DNA of 64,000 bases from Macrothele yani (Eukaryota > Arthropoda > Arachnida > Araneae > Macrothelidae): contig CM077034.1 of assembly GCA_039090855.1 (NCBI GenBank), positions 222,978,331 through 223,042,330 of the forward strand, in the 5' to 3' direction. This document shows positions 57,451 to 64,000 of this stretch, piece after piece; within the stretch, counting starts at the first letter, position 1, and each line of letters starts with the position of its first letter. Made by a program: the position numbers and the translations under genes. The notes under the pieces were generated by a model that saw nothing but the letters and a program-made list of their open reading frames with translations, was not told where the DNA came from and ran no database searches.

Positions 57451-57597
57451 GGTCTTATGTTTTTTAACTGTGATGTTTTAATTGTGCTTAGTAAAGTCTT
57501 TTAATTTATCATCAGCTTTTAACTACATTTTTTATCGTGCAAAAACAGTTTCGAGAACTTCAATTCATTGTTTTACATAGTTACTATGGAAATCATC

Positions 57598-57735
57598 AAC
57601 AGAAAACATCGAGTATGTAATAGAAATCGTCGGTCTGCTATGGACGACAGAAAGCATCGAGTATGCTATGGGAATTGTCGGTCCTCTACGAATGACGGAA
57701 AATGTCGAGTGTGCTACGAAAATCGAAAATCTCAG
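57598..57735. repeat. Short degenerate ~49-bp tandem repeat
   Basis: Three diverged copies of 'acagaaarcatcgagtatgc' followed by 'trtgraaatcgtcggtc'. Confidence 0.6.
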
Positions 57736-57883
57736 TGAAATAATGTTATTAAACATCTGTGTAAAGTTTACTTTCATCTTTTCAAGATTCTAACACTTGT
57801 TAAACATTTTCGGGAATGTTTCTTAGGTGTTGAAAATGTCACATCGTTTTCCGTTTCCTCATATTAAATTTTTTCTATCAAGT

Positions 57884-57892
57884 CCCCCCCCC

Positions 57893-57924
<32 letters not shown>
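57884..57924. repeat. C-run and (CT)n microsatellite
   Basis: A run of about 10 C is followed by 'tctat' and an uninterrupted CT tract of about 13 repeats. Confidence 0.95.
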
Positions 57925-57930
<6 letters not shown>

Positions 57931-58147
57931 CATTATATATTTATGTTTGGTGTTTTCTTGTCAGATTCCTCGTTTTTAATATCTTTTGGTAATAGTGAAA
58001 AGGAGTGACTTGGTATTTTTTAAAGAATTTTTTTTAATGAAATTCATGTTACCCTATTTCTAATACATACTTTTACTCAGGGTTTGAAAAAATCATGATT
58101 TTTTTTTTAATTAAAAAATTGGATTTATTTTATTTGAATCAGACTTT

Positions 58148-58514
58148 GTTAGCAAGGTGGAGACCGATATGCTTCGGTGGTTTGGCCATGTTGAAAGAAT
58201 GAGTGATGAAATGCTTACTAAGAAAATCTTTTCAGCCCAAGTGGCAGGAAGGAAAGGCAGAGGAAGGCCAAGGAAGACATGGGTGGATCAGATTCAGGAG
58301 TGTCTGCATGAGAAAAAGATTATGAAGTATAAAAGATCTTGTGTACGGCATGTAATGGATATCAGTGAAGCACGAGTTGTATGTCAAGATCGCTGTAAAT
58401 GGCGAAGTTTGATAGGACAACAATAAGTAAAAATATCTGGAAGTTTGTATTTCTTTTTGGAGCTAACCTCTGAATCTCAGAGAAAAGCTTAGTGATATGT
58501 ATGTATGTATGTAT
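58148..58514 (+). mobile_element. 5'-truncated LINE copy with 12-bp target duplications
   Basis: 367 bp flanked by identical gaatcagacttt (58136-58147 and 58515-58526). It ends in a short ATGT microsatellite ('atgtatgtatgtatgtat'), as in several LINE clades that lack poly(A) tails. It carries the C-terminal end of ORF2, so only the 3' end was copied, as expected from incomplete target-primed reverse transcription. Confidence 0.9.
58157..58426 (+). pseudogene. LINE ORF2 C-terminus
   Basis: METDMLRWFGHVERMSDEML, then TKKIF and GRKGRGRPRKTWVDQIQECL: the standard tail of insect non-LTR reverse transcriptases, with the basic RGRPRKTW motif. It ends at 58424-58426 (TAA). The same family fragment at 12980-13240 shares HVERMSDEM.TKKI. 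Truncated at the 5' end, so it cannot encode a working enzyme. Confidence 0.88.
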
Positions 58515-58526
58515 GAATCAGACTTT

Positions 58527-59124
58527 TTTTATTTAAATCAGATTTATTTTATTTAAATTACTGTTATGTTTCAGTTCAACTTTAAAATACCTCTTCATTC
58601 TTCAATGTAAACATGAAACAACATTCTTCTAAATGATTGACTTGATGGTATATAGTTTTAAAATTTAAGTGACACTGCATAACAGATAATGAATGAGAAT
58701 GTAATAAGGAGAGATTGTATTTCTTAATGCTGTGCGTTATCTTTACTGTACTGATTTGTGCCTACTAAACTTCTTAATAATTACTGATATGCATATCACA
58801 TTTTGTATTAAAAAAACATTTATTTTTCATACATTTAAAAATAAATCTGAATCACGAGAGAGAGAGAGAGAGTTTCTTAAATTAATTCTGTGAAAGGAAT
58901 ATTCTTCTCATAAAACGTGGAAATATGTCTGTGTGGAAGAAATGTTCTCATAATACGTGGAAACAGGTATTTGGGTGATGTAATTTTCAAGTTTTCTGAT
59001 GTGATTAATGTTATGTGATGAACAGTTAATGCAGGCAAATCGGAGTGTCTGATTGCTGTGTTAATAATTCTGATAAATCTGAATGTGCACAACATGCATA
59101 AAACAGAAAAAGTGTTAGTGATTA
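58527..59124. other. AT-rich spacer with a short (GA)n tract
   Basis: No gene recognised; GA repeat at about 58856-58872. Confidence 0.5.
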
Positions 59125-59126
59125 TA

Positions 59127-60667
59127 CACTGCTGGACAATTGCTAAGGACGGATCATAAACGGCTATATAGCGCATAAAAAAGTAAGTGTGGCTGGATGC
59201 CAAGTGAAATAAAATAATATCAGAATGCCAGGACATTACAAGAAAGACAATTTATTGTGCTCTGAAATCCAGAAGGCTTTGGAACGTGTTCAAGGGACAA
59301 ACAGGCCATTTTGTGCAGAATACGTAAACGTGAAAAAAATGCAATTACCGTCCGCAGCCGTTCCGGCGTAAGATGTCAATACGGGATATGGCCACCATGG
59401 AGGGCGATGCAAGATTCCACACGTCGTGTCATGCTTTGCACAACATTATCAAGCAGCTGTTGGGGTAATTTATCCCATTCCTCTGTCAGTGCACGGATGA
59501 GGGCGTCTTTGTTTATTGGAGGGCATTGGCGACCAGCAAGACTCCTCCCCAAAGCATCCCACACGTTTTCAATGGGATTCAGATCTGGAGAACGTGCTGG
59601 CCATACGAGGCGTTGAATATCTTCGCTCTCAAGACACTCCTGGACAGCGCCTGTTCGATGACATGTTGCGTTGTCGTCCATGAAAATGAATCTATCACCA
59701 ACAGCACCACGGAACATGCAAACATAAGGTAGCAGAACATCATTAATGTATCGTTGGCCAGTCATAGTCCCAGTTGGAAGCACAAAGAGGTACGTACGGC
59801 CATTGATCATGATGCCAGCCCATACCATGACACTACATGTCGGATATCGGTCCCTTTCCTGTATGTTTGCTGGACAATATGCAGTACCACTATCACGCCA
59901 GATCAGTTGTCGTCGACAATCAGACGATAGACTGTATCTACTCTCATCTGAGAAGAGGACAGCAGACCAGTCGTTATCAGTCCAATTGCGATGTTGATGG
60001 CACTATTGCAAACGGGCGGTACGGTGACGTCTGGACAATGGGATGCACAGAACTGGACGGCGGGCGTATAGTCCTCCTTCATGCAAACGTCTGGCGACAG
60101 TTTTTCGGGAGATCCGCTTGCCAGTAGCAGCCATAAACTGATTTGCTACCTCACTAGCTGTGCTGTGCCGGTGTCTTTTTGTTGATAGCACTATGTACCG
60201 ATCTTCTGCAGGTGTCGCACTGCAAACACGACCTCCCCCGTGACGTTTGCTACACTCTCCATTTGTTTGAAATGATTTCCAAAGCCTTGAAACAACACTG
60301 TGGCTGATGTCGAACTCCCTGGCAACATGTGTTATTTTTCGCCCCTCTTCAATCTTGCCAATAATACGGCCACGCGTAAAATCATCTAGGTGATGTCGGG
60401 AAGACATACTGAAAATTGCAAGTTCGTCAATTGATTCTTTCCCTTTCAACTTTGCGTTTGAACAACAACGGTCAATACGCGTCAAATCCTTTAAATCTCT
60501 TATCAGCGCTATGACGTCACGAACAAGTTCGGCAATCCAAAATTTGCATACGCACAACACGTCTTACTGTATCCCGCACTTACGCTAATTTCCACATTTT
60601 CCTGCCTTCCATTTTATGGTTGCTATCGTTGCTATTGTCATCCGTCCTTAGCAATTGTCCGGCAGTG
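59127..60667 (-). mobile_element. Tc1-like DNA transposon, 1,541 bp
   Basis: Termini CACTGCTGGACAATTGCTAA... and ...TTAGCAATTGTCCGGCAGTG are inverted over about 28 bp (through ggacgga/tccgtcc) with one mismatch and are flanked by TA (59125-59126 and 60668-60669). The transposase gene is on the minus strand. It is a different family from the Tc1 element at 11129. Confidence 0.95.
59376..60407 (-). pseudogene. Tc1 transposase, one nonsense codon only
   Basis: The start is ATG at 60405-60407 (MSSRHHLDDFTRGRIIGKIE) and the frame stays the same to the stop at 59376-59378, 343 codons. This is full length for the family. An HTH pair (ARE FDISHSVVSRLW; SRKTVARRL) is followed by the DDE core: FSDESRY, MDDNATCHR and SPDLNPIENVWD, with 34 residues between second Asp and Glu (DD34E). 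The only visible defect is TAG at 60003-60005, where a Trp (TGG) is usual after 'RLQ'. Upstream codons to 60560 are probably untranslated. It is the most recently active-looking transposase gene in the window. Confidence 0.93.
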
Positions 60668-60669
60668 TA

Positions 60670-61354
60670 TTACTGGTGTAGTTTAAAAAATTCTACAATT
60701 TACCCATTAAATCTGAATCATTTTAAAGGCTTCAAAATAATATATTGATTAAAAAACAGCAATTCTGAGTAAATATTAATTGAATTAAAAAAAAACATGT
60801 GATGAGAGAAGCTATTAGTTCAGCAGTTTGAACAAAAGTACTAGTTTTGTTGCTTTTTGAATTCATAGCCTATTTCTTAACTTAGAATGCGCAATGTTAA
60901 ATGTTGAGAAAATTCTTTCAATTCCAGCTGAAGCAGATGTTGTTGGTAATTGCAAAATACTTTGCAGTTCTGTTTGTTGTTTTTTTTTCTTTTTTTTTTC
61001 CCCTATTGACTCTTTCGCTGTTTAAAGGGAATTTCAGCAGTCTAAAGAATTTACTGGAAGCTACACTTTTTCTTCCATCATCGTTCCAGTGAATGGTGCA
61101 GATTGTGTCAGAAGCTTAATGAGAATAGTCAGGAATGTGTCTCCATATTTTTTGCTGGCAAATTGTGAAGCAACTTCTTTTTCTTCAGGCATAATAGTCA
61201 CATCCACCATGGTTTTTGCTTGAAAGTGAAGATCGAGAAAAGTCAAAAAATGAGCTGAAGATAAAGTTTGACCATATCTTTTATGAAACAACTCCTATTG
61301 CTTTTCATCTAAGATCTCATTTAATGCAATTTCCAACTGTTTTCACAGTACAAC
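60670..61354. other. AT-rich spacer, one doubtful frame
   Basis: The minus frame 61061-61291 reads smoothly (SSAHFLTFLDLHFQAKTMVD) and could be a coding remnant, but I do not recognise it. Confidence 0.3.
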
Positions 61355-61480
61355 CATACATGAGATTCTTCCGCGAATTCGCGGAAGTCCGCTTTTTTTC
61401 GGCATCATTTTGGTCATTCTCGAGGTCATTGCAAAAATGAAGAGAAAATTTTCAGGATTTTTTTTTGAGGGGGGTCGTTC
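61355..61480. repeat. Dispersed repeat, partner of 6331-6450
   Basis: Contains 'gattcttccgcgaattcgcg', an 18-bp perfect palindrome (TTCCGCGAATTCGCGGAA), then 'cggcatcattttggtc' and 'tctcgaggtc'. The 6331 copy has the palindrome with one mismatch. Confidence 0.75.
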
Positions 61481-61523
61481 TATAGAAAAATTTGAAAAAA
61501 AAGCGGAATTCTGCGATTCCGCT

Positions 61524-61945
61524 TTGTTGTGTAGTAAAAGAACTAAGCGCTTTCTAGCTGAAAGTGTTGTTTTGGGAGCAGATGCGGGGGGCAAGAAGAA
61601 ATGTTGGAGGGTGGAGTCAGGAGCTCAATTCGTTTACTGCTGTCAACAATGGATGGGATGTCAGTCACTTGAGCATCGCAGCGCAAAGGGTGGAAGCTCC
61701 GCCTACTTCGTGCGTTAGGTAGTAAAAGAACTAAGCGCTTTCTAGCTTTCTTGTTGTGTAGTAAAAGAACTAAGCGCTTTCCAGCTGAAAGTGTTGTTTT
61801 GGGAGCAGATGCGGGGGGCAAGAAGAAATGTTGGAGGGTGGAGTCAGGAGCTCAATTCGTTTACTGCTGTCAACAATGGATGGGATGTCAGTCACTTGAG
61901 CATCACAGCGCAAAGGGTGGAAGCTCCGCCTACTTCGTGCGTTAG
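61524..61945. repeat. 227-bp tandem duplication (two copies)
   Basis: 'ttgttgtgtagtaaaagaac' starts at 61524 and again at 61751. The copies differ at few sites (for instance ctagctgaaag/ccagctgaaag and gcatcgcag/gcatcacag), so the duplication is recent. A partial extra 'gtagtaaaagaactaagcgc' lies between them. No coding function is evident. Confidence 0.92.
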
Positions 61946-62269
61946 GGAAACTCCCGCATCTCTTTCAGTGTCTTGCGGGAAATCGCCACTCTGCATTCTA
62001 TCAGGGCCAAACTATCCGCTTGATTCTATCCGTGACGACATCGCCAGAAACTCTCTCTTGTAATTAGCAAATGTACCCGAATGCGTTCCCGCTTTTCTGA
62101 GATCGTTCGAGAATCGAAGCTCTCGTGAATCCTCTTCCTACGGAGGATGCCAAAAATACAGAAATTCCGTAATTAATACGGATTTCCCCTGGGATTACAG
62201 GTGACTAACAAAAAAATTATGGATATTCAGATTTTCGCTGTTATTAAAAAAGTTTTACTGATTTTGTAA

Positions 62270-64000
62270 ATAATCGACGTAAAAGCCTCTGAACAAAGTT
62301 CGTAACACAGCCCTTTGTCTTTTTTTTTTTTTTTTCTCAGGTGGTGGAATTTGTTTTGCTTGTTTCAAAGTGTGAACAAAAAAAAATGCCCGTCATGCTT
62401 CTTTCGCCGTGGCCCGGGATTACGTCGACCTGAAGCATCTAAATAAAGTTCGTCACGCAGCTTTCTTTCCTTAAATTCGTCCTAACCTCCCCCCCCCCCG
62501 AAGAGAAGGAATTTGTTTTGCTTGTTTAAAAGCTACTATGTGGAAAGGAAGCATGGCGCAGCGCCGGGATTATGTAGGCCTGGCGGGCTCCTTTTGCCGT
62601 GATCCCGAATCACGTTGGTTCGGACGTGCTTTCGCTGTCGCCCGGAATTCCGTCTGCCCGATGCCTCTGAACCATGTTCGTGACGAACCTTTTTGTTTCT
62701 TTGTTTTTTCTAAGGAGGAGGAATGTTGTTCTGCTTGTTTGAAAACTTAGTGGAAAGAAAAAGCACGGCGCCCGGCTAGGATAACGTCGGCCCGAAGCCG
62801 CTGAACAAAGTTCGTGAGGCAACTCCGTTTCTTTCCTTTCTTTTTTTTTCTAAGGAAGAATGTGTTTTGCATGTTTGAAAGCTAGGGGGGGGGGGAGCAC
62901 GGCTTCGGGCCAGTACTACGTCGGGCCGAAGCCTCCAAAAAGTTCGTGACGCAGCTTTCCGTTTTTTTTATTGTTGTTTTTTTCATTCTTTCTTTCTAAG
63001 AAGGAATTTGTTTTGCTTGTTTGAAAGCTAGGGGGGCACGGCTTCGGGCCAGTACTACGTCGGGCCGAAGCCTCCAAAAAGTTCGTGACGCAGCTTTCCG
63101 TTTTTTTTATTGTTGTTGTTTTCATTCTTTCTTTCTAAGAAGGAATTTGTTTTGCTTGTTTGAAAGCTAAGGTGGGGGGGGGGGGGGGCACGGCTTCGGG
63201 CCAGTACTACGTCGGGCCGAAGCCTCCATAAAGTTCGTGACGCAGCTTTCCGTTCTTTTTATTGTTGTTTTTTTCATTCTTTCTTTCTAAGAAGGAATTT
63301 GTTTTGCTTGTTTGAAAGCTAGGGGGGCACGGCTTCGGGCCAGTACTACGTCGGGCCGAAGCCTCCAAAAAGTTCGTGACGCAGCTTTCCGTTTTTTTTA
63401 TTGTTGTTTTTTTCATTCTTTCTTTCTAAGAAGGAATTTGTTTTGCTTGTTTGAAAGCTAGGGGGGGGGGCACGGCTTCTGGCCAATACTACGTCGGGCC
63501 GAAGCCTCCATAAAGTTCGTGACGCAGCTTTCCGTTCTTTTTATTGTTGTTTTTTTCATTCTTTCTTTCTAAGAAGGAATTTGTTTTGCTTGTTTGAAAG
63601 CTAGGGGGGGCACGGCTTCGGGCCAGTACTACGTCGGGCCGAAGCCTCCAAAAAGTTCGTGACGCAGCTTTCCGTTTTTTTTATTGTTGTTTTTTTCATT
63701 CTTTCTTTCTAAGAAGGAATTTGTTTTGCTTGTTTGAAAGCTAAGGGGGGAGGGCACGGCTTCGGGCCAGTAGTACGTCGGGCCGAAGCCTCCAAAAAGT
63801 TCGTGACGCAGCTTTCCGTTTTTTTTATTGTTGTTTTTTTTCATTCTTTCTTTCTAAGAAGGAATTTGTTTTGCTTGTTTGAAAGCTAGGGGGGGGGCAC
63901 GGCTTCGGGCCACTACTACGTCGGGCCGAAGCCTCCAAAAAGTTTGTGACGCAGCTTTCCGGTTTTTTTTATTGTTGTTTTTTTCATTCTTTCTTTCTAA
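62270..64000. repeat. ~143-bp satellite with variable G-runs, continues past window
   Basis: Well-conserved units of 136-153 bp from about 62890: 'gttcgtgacgcagctttccg', a T-rich block, 'aaggaatttgttttgcttgt', 'ttgaaagct', a run of 6-16 G, then 'ggcttcgggccagtactacg', 'tcgggccgaagcc'. GGCTTCGG and CCGAAGCC form an 8-bp stem in every unit. Units between 62270 and 62890 are strongly diverged, so this is the array's edge. Length differences lie mostly in the G and T runs. Confidence 0.93.

Noticed and set aside
61061..61291. An exon of a host gene on the minus strand
   Set aside because: The peptide reads smoothly but matches no family I know, and no splice sites or neighbouring exons were found.

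Overview
The window looks like a repeat-rich block of a large eukaryotic, probably insect, genome. The basis is its mobile-element content: Tc1/mariner and pogo/Tigger DNA transposons, a GIY-YIG Penelope-like element (PLE), non-LTR (LINE) fragments and tRNA-headed SINEs. The species cannot be fixed from the sequence. There are no bacterial operons, no CRISPR array and no gene that can confidently be called a host gene. Almost everything is tandem repeat or transposon, and every transposase or retroelement reading frame carries at least one disabling change.

Layout. 1-3117: ~117-bp satellite, with a stray diverged fragment at 6155-6330. 3781-4136: small broken coding remnant. 4277-5558: ~301-bp repeats, each carrying a tRNA-like gene, between 11-bp direct repeats. 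7260-11060: ~126-bp array that in its core encodes an open 42-residue protein repeat. 11129-12534: Tc1-like element. 12980-13240: LINE scrap. 13265-15560: two PLE 3' ends head to head, one split by a fold-back tRNA-SINE composite (13922-14918) with a 14-bp target-site duplication. 15994-17954: pogo/Tigger-like element. 18568-20790: ~58-bp minisatellite. 21245-54549: a single mariner-like transposon inflated to 33.3 kb. 54646-54890: remnant of a second mariner. 55050-56095: 42-bp minisatellite. 56128-56324: near-perfect palindrome. 57422-57450: hammerhead-like motif. 58148-58514: 5'-truncated LINE with 12-bp target duplications. 59127-60667: Tc1 element broken by a single stop codon. 61524-61945: 227-bp tandem duplication. 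62270-64000: ~143-bp G-run satellite running off the end.

Main discovery. Between the inverted ends of one mariner-type transposon, two consecutive pieces of its transposase gene have each become a satellite. A 115-bp piece ending just before the second catalytic Asp is present about 241 times (21993-49705). The next 199-bp piece, which carries the second and third catalytic Asp, is present 23 times (49711-54292). The unamplified 5' part (helix-turn-helix and first Asp), the unamplified C-terminal part and both terminal inverted repeats remain outside the arrays. Removing the extra copies gives a parent of about 1.32 kb, the normal size of such elements. The large array also carries a fossil duplication of about 7.01 kb (61 units) and a smaller one of 1,035 bp (9 units), visible through rare shared variants.

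The genes do not form a pathway. The window records repeated cycles of insertion, decay and tandem amplification. In at least one case, and possibly two (the 126-bp array), the amplified sequence was protein-coding.
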